This document shows, piece after piece, positions 27,433-36,825 of a stretch of 64,000 nt of DNA. The position numbers and the translations under genes were made by a program. Origin of the DNA: Cupriavidus consociatus (GTDB taxonomy: Bacteria > Pseudomonadota > Gammaproteobacteria > Burkholderiales > Burkholderiaceae). Within the stretch, counting starts at the first letter, position 1, and each line of letters begins with the position of its first letter. The notes beneath the pieces are model-generated. The model was not told where the DNA came from and made no database searches. It saw only the letters and a list, made by a program, of their open reading frames with translations. Where the stretch lies: the NCBI RefSeq assembly GCF_017814975.1, contig NZ_JAGIQA010000022.1, forward strand, positions 62,001-126,000, in the 5' to 3' direction.

Positions 27433-28805
27433 TGTTCGTCACCGCCAAGGCGCAGGTGCATACCGACGCGACGAGCGCTTACACCGAACTGCCGGTGCTG
27501 CTGACGCCAGCCGGGGTGCTGGAGCCGCTGCTGGACTACTTCCTGGCCCGCAGCCACGACCGCAGCCTCGTGTGGATGGGTAAGGTCGCGCGTTCGGTGC
27601 GCATGTTCCTTGAATACCTGCACAGCAATCCAGCCGAGCGCGACAGCTACCGCCTGTTCCAGAACTTCGCCCAGCGCCTCTACACCGGCACCTTCGACCG
27701 CGATGGCCTGGACCCCAGCGGGCTGGCATGGTCGGCGCGCTCGGCAGTCGATGCCCAGCACATCATCACGCACCTCACCGACTTCTTCGAGTGGCTTGGC
27801 CAGATGCGCCCGGCAGCGGCGACCCTCAACCCGCGCTACGCGGGCGCAGCGTTCGACCGCCTGTGCGACGAGGCGGCCTACCAGTACCGCCGCGACCGCT
27901 CGTTCCTTGGACACATCTGGGCCGCCAACGCCACGCTGCATGCCCGTGGGCACCGCCTACGTCCACAGCGCACGCCCCAGGTGTTCCAGCGCGAGCCGCC
28001 CGCCTTCCCGGACGACCGCTTCATGGAATTGCTGACCAGGGGCTTCATGGTGGCGGGCCATCACGACTACCGTTGCATGCTGATCACGCTGTTGCTGCAT
28101 GGAGCAGGCTTCAGAGAGTCAGAGCCGTTCCACCTCTACATCGGCGACGTATGTCCTGACCCGTCCAACCAGCAGCAAGCCCTCGTGCGGATCCACCACC
28201 CGAGCCAAGGCGCCGCGCCTGAGGACTGGCGTGATGCCCAGGGCCATCCGCGAAAGGGCAACCGTGCCGCCTACCTGGCAGAGAAGTTCGGCCTCGTGCC
28301 ACGCACGCAAACGCTCGACAGCCGTGCCGCAGGCTGGAAAGGCGGCATGCACGACGGCCCGTACTACAAGCAGGCTCACTGGTTCGTGCCGCAGTACGGC
28401 GAACTGTTCCTGCAGTTATGGCACCGCTACCTCGAAGAGGTGGCTTGTCTGGAACGCGATCACCCCTTTGCGTTCATCAACCTGCGCCGCTCGCCGTTGG
28501 GTGAGATGTATTGCCTGGCTCAGTACAACAAGGCCCATGCCGCAGCCTGCAAGCGTATCGGCTTGCAGGTTGGCAAGGCCTTGGGCACTACGCCGCATGG
28601 ACATCGGCACGCCTATGGCCGGCGCCTGATGAACGCGGGCATCGACAGGGCATTCATCCGCCGCTTCATGCACCATGCCTCGCCGGAAAGCCAAGAGGTC
28701 TACACGCAAGCCAATAGCCGGGAGATGCAGGCGGAACTGGCTGCCGCAGTGAATCGATTGCTGTCGGCTGTTGGCTCCACTGCAGAGATACAAGTGCCAG
28801 GGTGA
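27432..28805 (+). CDS. gmtY: Tyrosine recombinase, GmtY-like
   Basis: A 457-residue site-specific recombinase. The catalytic residues are the Arg in LLLHGAGFRESEPF, HGHRHAYGRR (HxxR), and FMHHASPESQEVYTQA with nucleophile Y424. The core-binding half is N-terminal (residues 30-180). The start at 27432 overlaps the helicase stop. Size, order before a GmtZ-like gene and partner genes match GmtY of gamma-mobile-trio elements. All catalytic residues look intact. Confidence 0.78.
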   Translation: MFVTAKAQVHTDATSAYTELPVLLTPAGVLEPLLDYFLARSHDRSLVWMGKVARSVRMFLEYLHSNPAERDSYRLFQNFAQRLYTGTFDRDGLDPSGLAWSARSAVDAQHIITHLTDFFEWLGQMRPAAATLNPRYAGAAFDRLCDEAAYQYRRDRSFLGHIWAANATLHARGHRLRPQRTPQVFQREPPAFPDDRFMELLTRGFMVAGHHDYRCMLITLLLHGAGFRESEPFHLYIGDVCPDPSNQQQALVRIHHPSQGAAPEDWRDAQGHPRKGNRAAYLAEKFGLVPRTQTLDSRAAGWKGGMHDGPYYKQAHWFVPQYGELFLQLWHRYLEEVACLERDHPFAFINLRRSPLGEMYCLAQYNKAHAAACKRIGLQVGKALGTTPHGHRHAYGRRLMNAGIDRAFIRRFMHHASPESQEVYTQANSREMQAELAAAVNRLLSAVGSTAEIQVPG

Positions 28806-28839
28806 GCAAAATCGACGTGCACCAGAAGGGAGATCACAC

Positions 28840-31473
28840 ATGAAACTGTCATCCACGCCGAAGATCGATGGCATCCCTGCGCCCGCGTCGCCGACAAGAA
28901 GGTACGGTGTCACGAAGGACAACGACACTACCCTTGGCTGGGTTGGCCGCGAATTCCCGCAACTGGAAGCGTGGCGCCTGCTGGCTGTGGAATGGCTCAG
29001 GGGTGAAACGCGAGGAGTAGACGTGCGTCTCTGGTCCCTGGTGGTCTTCCTGAAGCGATACATCGTCGGCCAGGGACTGCCGCTGAACCCGGCATTATTC
29101 CTTGCACGCGATACCGTGCTGCCCGACTTCTATACAACCGCTTGCCCGGACTCACGTCCAGGTGTGACGTACAACAATTACATTCACGCCTTCCTGACCT
29201 TCGTTCTGCAGCACAAGTTCAGCGAGCTGGATGTTCAAGGGAATGTCAGGGTATTGCCGGCATTCCACAACCCAGTCGCCAAACTGTCTGCCTCAAAGTT
29301 CGTCAGGCTTGACGAAAGCGTGCATTCGCCACTGCCCTACGGCTACGTTGATGAACTGCGCCAGATACTCGCGCAAGGCCCCACTTTCCGAGACTGGACC
29401 TGGGCACAGAGCGCGATGGGTGTTGAAGTCGGACAGGGCGGATATGCCGCGCCTGACTGGTTCAGCGTCAGCGAGGACCGGGTAGACCGAAGCGACCCGG
29501 ATTGTGTATGGCGTGTGCGACAGCGGACCAAGCATGGTGGGGGACCTGTACTGGAAATATGGAGCCCCGTACGCTGGGTCGCCCTGTTGGTTAAGCTCAT
29601 ACTGCCGCTGCGGACTTTCCAGGTACGCATGCTTGACTCGGGCGAGGCCGACACTTAGCGCTACGACTCAGCCGCTGCCGGTCCATCTGGTGCTTGGCAG
29701 CTCAACACGCATCCGCGCAGCCGTCATCTCGTGCAGGGCAGCGAGCGCAAGCCCCTCCAGCAAGGTGTGTTCCGCCGCAACCAGCAGCCTGGCGATACAG
29801 GCAGGGGCGCGACCGTGCTCTATGTCAACACCAACAAGACAGCTGACATGACACGCTCGGGTGCTGAGAAGGGGTATGTGTTGCCTTGGCTTGCAGGCGG
29901 CCCGCTGCACCAGGACGTCTTCTATTGGTTGGAGAAGCTGCGCAACTGGCAGAGCAAGTACAACCCCATTCAGCGCCGCACGCCCTGGTCTGAACTGGAT
30001 GGCCGTCATATACAGGCGAAGAGCGACGTGCAGCTTGCTGGCTACCCTGACGCCTGCTTCCTGTTCCGAACGCCAGAAGAGCGTGATGGAAATGCGCACT
30101 TGCCTATTACCACAGGGGCCGTGGAACGCGTCTGGTTCGCTTTGTTGGAGGTCCTTGAATGCCGCCTCGCTGCGCGGAACGAAACCCACGCCAATGGAGC
30201 GCCCATCAAGCTTCTACCTCCTTCCCCAGAACAGAACAGCGGGATGACCACCCTCTTCCCTCTGCACAGCTTGCGAGTCTCGCTCGTGACGGCACTCGCA
30301 CTTGAAGGCCAAGTGCCGTTCCCGGTGTTGCAAAAGCTGGTCGGGCACAGCCGACTGCTGATGACGCTGTACTACACCAAGCCTGGCGCGAGCCATGTGC
30401 GTGACGTGCTGAACGACGCAGCGCGGCGTCTAGAGGCGCGTAAGGCGGCAACCATCCAGACCTTCTTGCTCGATACGGAGTATGAGCATCTCTTGGAGAC
30501 GGCTGTCTGCAACAGTCCTTCTAGTCTTGCGGTGGCCATCCCGCCCCACCCGGCGAGCCGCAACGCCGCGGGTTGGATGCCCATGCACCACGGCTTATGC
30601 CTGGTTGGCGGCAACACCAGCGAGTTAGAGGGCAATGGGGCGGTGGGAGGCTGCTACAACGGTGGACCGCTGATCGGCCCTCCAAGTAAGAACAAGTTCA
30701 GCGCTGTGCCTGGTGGCAGTCGCAACTGCGTGCGCTGCCGTTGGTTTGTCACGGAGCCTCACCATCTGCCGGCGCTGGCCGCGCACTTCAACAACGTCGC
30801 CTACCACTTCGACGAGGCACGCAACGCGTGCCTCAAACACGAGCGCGCGCGACACGAGCTCAGACGCCAGAAGGCCGCGAGCGAGGCCGCTGGCAGACCC
30901 TTCACCGAGCAAGCGGCCCTGCGTCAGGCCGAACGGATATGGGAAGCCGACATGAAGCGCTTCAGCGATCTGGCCGAAGACTTGGTGGCCTGCTGGCGAC
31001 TCATCGAGCGCTGCAAGAACTTGTTGGACGACTCGCAGGGCGGTGGAGCGCAACTCGTGCCCGTGGGCACCGTGGTCGACGTGCAGGTGGCCTTCGAGGA
31101 AACCGAGTCCGAACTGCTGCAACTCGCAGGGGTGTGCCAGGACACCGAACTGTATCCGGACCTCTACCCGGGCAAGGCTGTCATCCGGCGCAGCCAGCTT
31201 CTTGATACTGTCCTCTGCCGCGACGGCCTGCCGCCGCTGTTCATGCACCTGGCCGAAGAGGAGCAACTGCGGGTGGGCAACGCCTTCATGCACCGGCTTG
31301 CTCGGCAGATGGGGCCCGACAACCCGTCGCTCGGTATGCGACAGGTCGTCGAGTTGATGGACGCCGGCCAGCGCTTGAGCGACTACCTGGGCATCGACCT
31401 CGACGGTCTGCTACCGGCGCAAGCCCAGTCGCCGCGACCTCTGACCATCGCGCGCCTCGGAGGGCAGCCATGA
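28840..31473 (+). pseudogene. gmtZ: GmtZ-like integrase (VPA1269 type) interrupted by one in-frame amber codon
   Basis: The reading frame is continuous from the ATG at 28840 (GGGAG upstream) to the stop at 31473, 877 codons, except for a TAG at 29656-29658, codon 273. It lies in the run LDSGEADT-stop-RYDSAAAG, where Trp (TGG) is plausible, so a single G-to-A change would explain it. The rest is a large tyrosine recombinase: Arg in LPLRTFQVRM, FPLHSLRVSL (HxxR) and VGHSRLLMTLYYTK (Y512). A Cys/His segment (NCVRCRWFVTEPHH) and a long helical C-terminus follow. Size and position match GmtZ. It needs suppression or repair to work. Confidence 0.75.
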
Positions 31474-32132
31474 TGACGACGACCGCCATTCATCCTGATG
31501 CGGTGCTGGAGTCGCTGCTGGCCAAGGGCGGGCGCTCGCAGCGGCAGCGCAACCTGAAGGCGGTGCACGGGATATGCCACCGGCAACACCAGGTCGGCGT
31601 GCGCGACTTCTCGACAGCAGGGATCGGCAAGCTGTGCGAAGCCGCGGGCGTGCTCAAGGGCCGTGCCCTCTACAACGCCCAGTCCGCAGACTACAGGACG
31701 CTCATCGAAGCCTGGGCCGCTTACGCAGGACCGGCGATGCCCCAGGCGACCCAAGCGCCGGCGAGCCACGCGTACCTGCTGCGCATCGAGGATCCGGCCA
31801 TCCGCTCCCTCATGCAGGCCATCATCGTCGAGCGCGACAAGCTCAAGGCGCAGATCAACACCCTGAAGGCCAACACCAAGGTGATCATCGACCGACGTCC
31901 GCTGGGCGCCCAGGTGGTTGCCGCCCAGGGCTGCGCCACGCCGCTGACTGTGACCGCGGCGTCCCAGTTGACCGACTCCGAACGCCAGGCCCTGCGCCGG
32001 GCCGTCGCCCCGGAGTTCCTGCGCGACCAGGGCTGGCGGGAACTGGAGCACGGGGAAATCGTCAACGACAAGGGACGCACCGTCTTTGACCCGGGCTATG
32101 CCACGGCCATCCGCAAGGTCCTCGGGAGCTGA
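31470..32132 (+). CDS. gmtX: GmtX-like protein
   Basis: A 220-residue protein whose ATG overlaps the upstream stop (ATGATGA). The N-terminal region (residues 10-75) looks like a helix-turn-helix: LLAKGGRSQRQRNLKAVHGI, then VRDFSTAGIGKLCEAAGVLKGRALYN. A short coiled coil (RIEDPAIRSLMQAIIVERDKLKAQ) follows. It is the last gene of the operon, as the small partner is in gamma-mobile-trio and Tn554-type modules. Molecular function unknown; probably a DNA-binding accessory of the two recombinases. Confidence 0.7.
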   Translation: MMTTTAIHPDAVLESLLAKGGRSQRQRNLKAVHGICHRQHQVGVRDFSTAGIGKLCEAAGVLKGRALYNAQSADYRTLIEAWAAYAGPAMPQATQAPASHAYLLRIEDPAIRSLMQAIIVERDKLKAQINTLKANTKVIIDRRPLGAQVVAAQGCATPLTVTAASQLTDSERQALRRAVAPEFLRDQGWRELEHGEIVNDKGRTVFDPGYATAIRKVLGS

Positions 32133-32468
32133 CGCAACGTCGGCCCCGCCGGCCTCCACGGGCGGCACAGCGAGAGGACCCTTCGCCAGTCTTCCCTGCT
32201 GGCAGACGTCGGCGTACCGGACCGTTGCAGAGGAGCATGTGTCGCTTGCCCAGCGCGCAGCGCTGGGTCGCGCCGTCGGCCGGCGCGACGACATGCGACG
32301 AACCCTGGCATTGGCTAAAAGGCGCCTGACTTGCCGCAGGCGCCCGTTGAACTATGCTGTGGGATGTATGTATGCATCGCTGGCCCGGCCCAGCCAAGTG
32401 ATTGTCCCCCAAGGAGATTCAGTCACTCACTCACGAACGATGCATGCTTAGGATATAGGTCAGTAGAC
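32133..32468. other. Tail of the GMT-like island
   Basis: No gene supported in these 336 bases. They hold a strong GC hairpin (32321-32345) and end at the right direct repeat. Confidence 0.5.
32321..32345 (+). terminator. GC-rich hairpin after the GMT-like operon
   Basis: GGCGCCTG and CAGGCGCC form an 8-bp stem around 9 bases, 190 bases after the operon stop. No clear T-run follows, so it is weakly supported as a terminator. Confidence 0.4.
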
Positions 32469-32484
32469 ACAACTTTAGTTGTGT
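32467..32484. repeat. Right direct repeat, putative attR, within an 18-bp dyad
   Basis: ACACAACT-TT-AGTTGTGT has perfect 8-bp arms. Its inner 13 bases repeat the left site at 24644. Confidence 0.65.
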
Positions 32485-32854
32485 GAGCGAATGTGATTTA
32501 AACGACCCTTTTTTAGCAGCTTAGCGTCTTGTGTGATAATCCCCATTATCAGGCTTGAATTTTTACGGAATTTGCCGGGTTTTGGAAGCTGCACTTGGGG
32601 AAATTGGGCCTGGCGGAGGTGCCGGAACCGGCGCCGGGAGGCCGGCAGAGGCGGCGCGGACACCGCTTGAAACCGCCAGAGCCCGGCGGACCCCTACAGT
32701 GTAGCCGAAAATGGGGTCGCTGCCCGCTGCCCGCGATGCCACCAGCACGCCGCCCCCTGCCTGAGCGCTTCATCCAGCGCGTGCGCCGCGCTCGGGCCCA
32801 TGCATGGATTATTATCAGGTAAGATGAGGGTCGCTGCCGACCCCCTTTCCTGCC
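32485..32854. other. Leader of the lone tyrosine recombinase, with small repeats
   Basis: No gene. GATAAT-CCCC-ATTATC (32535-32550) is a perfect dyad, and ATTATCAGG occurs twice in direct order at 32545-32553 and 32811-32819. These might be binding or crossover sites for the recombinase encoded next. Confidence 0.4.
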
Positions 32855-34711
32855 ATGGCCCAACATAACCTCGTCGCCGCCGACACCCCGCGTTATACCC
32901 GCGCCGACTTCACGGCGCTGCGCTTCCGGCTCAACCGCATCCCGACCGACCAGATCCTGGCGCGCGTCTATGACGAGGACGCGCTGCATGCCGCCGGCAT
33001 CGACACCGCGGCGCAGCTGGAAGCGCGGCTCGACGCCATGCGCGACCACCTGGTCGAGCGCGTCTGCCTGAGCAACCCCTACCTGTCGGCGAGCCTGGCG
33101 GACGCGCGCCGCTTCAATCGCTGGCCGAAGAGTGCGATCGACTACCTGGTGCGCGCCGCCGACCAGGATTTCTCCGCGCCGCAGCCCGACGACCCGGTAT
33201 CCGCGTGGCTGCGTCCAATCGTGTTCCGGGCGCTGCGCCAGGAGCACATCCAGACGCTCAGGCAGCTGCAAGGCTACATCGCGCTACGCGGTCGGCGCTG
33301 GTATCTGCCGGTGCCCCGGCTGGGGGCCGGCAAGGCGCGCGCCATCGAGCGCTGGCTGCAGTCCCAGGCGGCGACGCTCGGCCCGCTCGTGGTCGTCGAC
33401 GACACGCCCCAGACGGCGCTGGTCGAGCTGGGCCCTGCGCTCGCGCGCAAGCTGGTGCCACTGGAGCAGGTCGGACGGATCGTGCCCGCACTCGACGGCA
33501 GCGCGGGCCGCAACCGGGCGCCGGGCTACTGCCTGATCGCGGCCCGCCATGACCTGGAGGCCATCCAGGCCTACCTGTCCCGCTTCCGTGACCGGGACAA
33601 GACCGCACGCGCCTACCAGAAGGAACTGGAGCGCTTCCTGCTCTGGTGCGTGGGCCAGCGCGGCACCGCGCTGTCCGCCATCGGCCCGGAAGAGTGCGAG
33701 CACTACAAGGCGTTTCTGGCGCAGCCGGATCCGTCCTGGATCGGCCCCAAGGCGCCCCGCACCTCGGCCCGCTGGCGTCCCTTCGCCGGCGCCCTCAAGC
33801 CGGAATCCCAGCGCTACGCGGTGCTGGTGCTGCGGGGTTTCTTTGCCTGGCTGGTGAGCATGCGCTACCTGGGCGGCAACCCGTGGCTGCTGGTGCAGGA
33901 TCCGCTGACCACGCGCCGGGAGGTGCCGATCGCGGTCGAAAAGGCCTTGCCGGCTCCGCTGTGGAGAGCACTGGTGCAGCCCGATGGCATCCTGGACCAG
34001 CTCTGCGCGCAATGGCCCGCGGTGCCGGTGGCGGCGCCGCTGACCGCGAAGGCTGTCGACGCACCCGGCGCCCAGTACCGCCTGGCGCGCGCGGCCGTGC
34101 TGCTGCTGGGATGCAGTGGAGCGCGCCGCGAAGAGGCGGCGGGCGCGCAGCGCTGCCACCTCCAGCCGGTGCCGGAGCAGGCCGGCATTCCCGCTGGCCT
34201 GTGGGAACTGGCGCTGCTCGGCAAGCGCCAGCAGTGGCGCACGGTATTCCTCCCGGCGCGCGCCATCGATGCCTTGCGCGCGCACTGGGCCGACCGCGGC
34301 CACGATTTCGAGAATCCGGACCAGGAACTGGCCCTGCTCTCGCCGGTGGTGATACCGTCCACGCGCACGGCCCAGGCGAAGCACCTCAGCGAGGAGCACG
34401 GCGCGCCCGTGCTGCGCGGCAAGGGCTTTTCACCGGATGGGCTGTACCAGCTGCTGACGACGACGTTGGTGCGCGTCGCCGACGACGCCACGCTGCCACT
34501 GTCCGAGGCAGAGCGGAACCAGCTGCGCCACGTCGCGCCCCATGCGCTGCGGCATACGTTTGCAACGCATGCAGTGGCCAACGAGATGCCTGCGGACGTC
34601 CTGCAACGGCTGATGGGGCACGCCTCGCTGCAAACAACCGCTCACTACGTCCGCGCGGAGCGCGCACGTGGCCTCGCCGCGGTGGCGAAGCTTTATCCCG
34701 GCCTCAGCTAG
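32855..34711 (+). CDS. Plasmid tyrosine recombinase (phage integrase family)
   Basis: A 618-residue recombinase. A long N-terminal part of about 230 residues of unknown role is followed by a SAM-like core-binding domain (AYQKELERFLLWCV) and a catalytic domain: Arg in GCSGARREEAAGAQ, PHALRHTFATH (HxxR) and LMGHASLQTTAHYVRAE with Y598. All residues are intact. It stands alone beside the partition and replication loci, so dimer resolution of the plasmid is a reasonable guess; integration of a nearby element is the alternative. No ribosome site is obvious before the ATG; the frame fits the family from the second residue on. Confidence 0.85.
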   Translation: MAQHNLVAADTPRYTRADFTALRFRLNRIPTDQILARVYDEDALHAAGIDTAAQLEARLDAMRDHLVERVCLSNPYLSASLADARRFNRWPKSAIDYLVRAADQDFSAPQPDDPVSAWLRPIVFRALRQEHIQTLRQLQGYIALRGRRWYLPVPRLGAGKARAIERWLQSQAATLGPLVVVDDTPQTALVELGPALARKLVPLEQVGRIVPALDGSAGRNRAPGYCLIAARHDLEAIQAYLSRFRDRDKTARAYQKELERFLLWCVGQRGTALSAIGPEECEHYKAFLAQPDPSWIGPKAPRTSARWRPFAGALKPESQRYAVLVLRGFFAWLVSMRYLGGNPWLLVQDPLTTRREVPIAVEKALPAPLWRALVQPDGILDQLCAQWPAVPVAAPLTAKAVDAPGAQYRLARAAVLLLGCSGARREEAAGAQRCHLQPVPEQAGIPAGLWELALLGKRQQWRTVFLPARAIDALRAHWADRGHDFENPDQELALLSPVVIPSTRTAQAKHLSEEHGAPVLRGKGFSPDGLYQLLTTTLVRVADDATLPLSEAERNQLRHVAPHALRHTFATHAVANEMPADVLQRLMGHASLQTTAHYVRAERARGLAAVAKLYPGLS

Positions 34712-34993
34712 GAAGCGCCCTGGCCACCTTAGCTCGCGGCAAATTGCAATCGAGCGGCTCCGCAGCTCGAGATTTCACCAATTTTCCGATGTGAGGGAAC
34801 CAAGACACGTTGATGCCCGAAGCATCAGTGGTAGTGGAGCTGGGCACTCTTACGCGCGTACCGGCTGGAAACTTTGTGCCGATAGCACTCTGTCCCCTAC
34901 CTCAGGAACGAAGCTGCAATTCCGAATTCTCCAAAGCGCCTTCCCGCGCTCTCGTGCATTAGCCGTGGAAGGTCATGCGGTAGGCGAGGTGGA

Positions 34994-35301
34994 CAAAGCC
35001 ACCAAAATTGGCCAAACGTCAGGCTGGACCAAGATAAAGTCACCAAGATTGTAAGAGCGTCAGTTTTTGTCTTCGCGTGCCGTAAAAGGGACCTCTCGGC
35101 CTGCCGTCACGGCCTTTCCCATTATGGTTAGGCTTGTCGGCCTCTCATAAGGTCACAAGTATTGTCCGGCTGAGGTCCTTCGAGACACGCAAGGTCACCA
35201 TCAATTGTCCGTTTTGCGACAGAGGCCCTCTCCCAGACAAGTCAGCGCTGGGCCTACGAAGGGGTTGCAACTGAGATTCGTACAAACTTTGTGACCTTGC
35301 C
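34994..35301. repeat. Iteron cluster I
   Basis: Five copies related to AAGGTCACCAAAATTGTCCG: 34994-35016, 35035-35056, 35146-35170 and 35190-35214 in direct order, and 35279-35301 inverted. A more decayed copy may lie at 34772-34790. The same motif makes up the larger cluster by rep, so this is probably a second Rep-binding site. Confidence 0.75.
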
Positions 35302-35829
35302 TCGCGGCCTCGTGTAGCCGGTTCTCACAAGGTAAATTTCCAATGAGATGTTAGGAAACAGGGGCACTCATCCCTGAAGAGTACCTGATGCAACTCATTA
35401 GTGATGTGATCACGGAACCCGAAGCCCGTTCTCTTCACTCCTGGCCTCACGGGTGTCACGTTTTCATCTTCATCGATATCTACGGTCGATCGGTCTCGCC
35501 GAGACGGCAGTAGCCGTTGCTCACTTGCGCGATGACTACAAGAGATTCTGGTCGTTGTGACACACTCGGCCAAGTCAAAGTGCGTAGTCCGCTGCGCTGT
35601 CCTCCATATTTTGAAGCGAGTTGTACTGGCGGCTTAACTAAATTCACATTACTTCGGGTGTCCTGACCGTCAGCGCTCCGCAAAGCGGTTGTCGTTGCGC
35701 AGCCGTGCCAGCCACAGGCTAGACTCCTGCTGCTCTCGCCTACGATCCCGCCGGGACTTTCTTCAATACGCAGCTGCGATTCGAGCAGATCAAGGAGCAC
35801 CGGCACGAGGGGCATTTTCTGGGGTGACG

Positions 35830-35870
35830 CTGCCTCCTTCGTGTTCCGACTCGGAACATGAAGGAGGCAG
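35830..35870. repeat. Extended 41-bp palindrome around a parS-like core
   Basis: Arms of 20 bases with one mismatch flank a single C. The centre (35841-35859) is the GTGTTCCGACTCGGAACA-type core found four more times nearby; the outer arms CTGCCTCCTTC/GAAGGAGGCAG are unique to this copy. Confidence 0.75.
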
Positions 35871-36364
35871 CCGACCAACGAAGAAGCGCTATTCATCTCA
35901 GCTGAGGTGTCGCATGGCAACGAGAATCGGAACGTCCTCGATCCGTGCGTTCTCGTAATGCCTCATGCAAGGCATGGGCCCTCGGAATTGGCAATCCACA
36001 TCGCCTCGTTCACGTCCGGTATGTCTCGGGCACTCCGGACTTGCAGGTCAAACATCGACTGGCAAGTTGGCCTCACAATTTGCCGCAGGCTCGTACTCCC
36101 ATACGGCGTATCTGACCGCCGGTCGTACCCGTATGGGTGCCCCGACCGGACTGAATGTTCATGCGGACCCATCGGCCGGGGCGCTAGCGCATGGAGAGTA
36201 GCAATGGCAAAGCTAACAAGTCGCCCAACAGGTTGGTTGCTCACTGCCCATTTGCGGCAGACTCTTGCCACGATCAACGTCATCAGCAGCATCGCAGCCT
36301 TGGCGCACTCCCGGTATCGCCATCCCAGATGCAATCGCAAGGCATGGACGTTCACGATGACGTT

Positions 36365-36383
36365 GTGTTCCGAGTCGGAACAC
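36365..36383. promoter_or_regulatory. parS-like palindrome
   Basis: GTGTTCCGAGTCGGAACAC. Other copies lie at 35841, 36499, 36627 and 36759. Perfect 9-bp arms around one base, next to parAB, fit a ParB-binding centromere site. Confidence 0.65.
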
Positions 36384-36498
36384 GATTGCCTGACCGACCG
36401 GCGCGACTCATGGCACCAATAGCGCCGACACACATCCGCTCCTAATCGAGGACCGGCCACGGCGGAATTCAGAGCCCGTCTGTGTAAGAACGGGGCTC

Positions 36499-36517
36499 GT
36501 GTTCCGACTCGGAACAC
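36499..36517. promoter_or_regulatory. parS-like palindrome
   Basis: GTGTTCCGACTCGGAACAC, followed directly by an A-run and hairpin, as at 36759. Confidence 0.65.
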
Positions 36518-36626
36518 AAAAAAACCTCGGCGTGAGGGGTCCGACTGGTTTTGCGAGCGGCAGGGCTAACGTTGGGCAACGTCCTCACATTGATTACCGC
36601 ACGTATCCGACGTTCACGATGACGTT

Positions 36627-36645
36627 GTGTTCCGAATCGGAACAC
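36627..36645. promoter_or_regulatory. parS-like palindrome
   Basis: GTGTTCCGAATCGGAACAC; the central base varies while the arms are kept. Confidence 0.65.
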
Positions 36646-36758
36646 AATTGCCCGACCGACCGGCGCGACTCATGGGTCAATTGCGCCGACACATATCCGC
36701 TCCTAATCGAGGACCGGCCACGAGGAATTCAGAAGAGCGTCTTGTAAGAACGGGACTC

Positions 36759-36777
36759 GTGTTCCGACTCGGAACAC
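36759..36777. promoter_or_regulatory. parS-like palindrome
   Basis: GTGTTCCGACTCGGAACAC, lying immediately past the transcription terminator of parAB. Confidence 0.65.
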
Positions 36778-36803
36778 AAAAAAACCCCTCGGCATGAGGG
36801 GTT
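36778..36803 (-). terminator. Intrinsic terminator of the parAB operon
   Basis: Read on the minus strand: CCCCTC-ATGC-CGAGGGG hairpin followed by seven T, 23 bases after the parB stop. A degraded copy of the same hairpin lies about 260 bases further on in the duplicated unit. Confidence 0.85.
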
Positions 36804-36825
36804 CGACTGGTCAGGAGCGGCGGGG

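Larger units (their letters stand above)
24644..32481 (+). mobile_element. Gamma-mobile-trio-like island (GmtY-GmtZ-GmtX) bounded by 13-bp direct repeats
   Basis: ACAACTTTAGTTG occurs at 24644-24656 and 32469-32481, just outside a compact rightward operon of five genes: a small VPA1267-like protein, a RecD-type helicase, and recombinases and partner that match the GmtY, GmtZ and GmtX order and sizes (457, 877 and 220 residues). The repeat is a recombinase-like site, two CAACT/AGTTG arms around TT. The island spans about 7.8 kb. GmtZ has an amber codon, so this copy is probably immobile unless it is suppressed. The GMT assignment is from remembered family order and motifs. Confidence 0.72.
34712..36758. 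other. Two-kilobase non-coding maintenance region
   Basis: No gene is supported; open frames here overlap repeats and lack start signals. It contains an iteron cluster (34994-35301), a 41-bp palindrome (35830-35870), three more parS-like palindromes, and most of a tandem duplication that reaches into the end of parB. Confidence 0.65.

Noticed and set aside
29640-29740. Frameshift in the GmtZ-like gene
   Set aside because: Both parts are in the same frame; only the TAG at 29656 separates them.
24644-32484. Direct repeats as terminal repeats of the Tni transposon
   Set aside because: They tightly bracket the five-gene recombinase operon and exclude the tni genes, and their dyad form fits a tyrosine-recombinase site.
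35480-36517. Open frames of 146-184 codons on both strands
   Set aside because: They overlap the palindromes and duplicated unit, have no ribosome sites, and their content is not protein-like.
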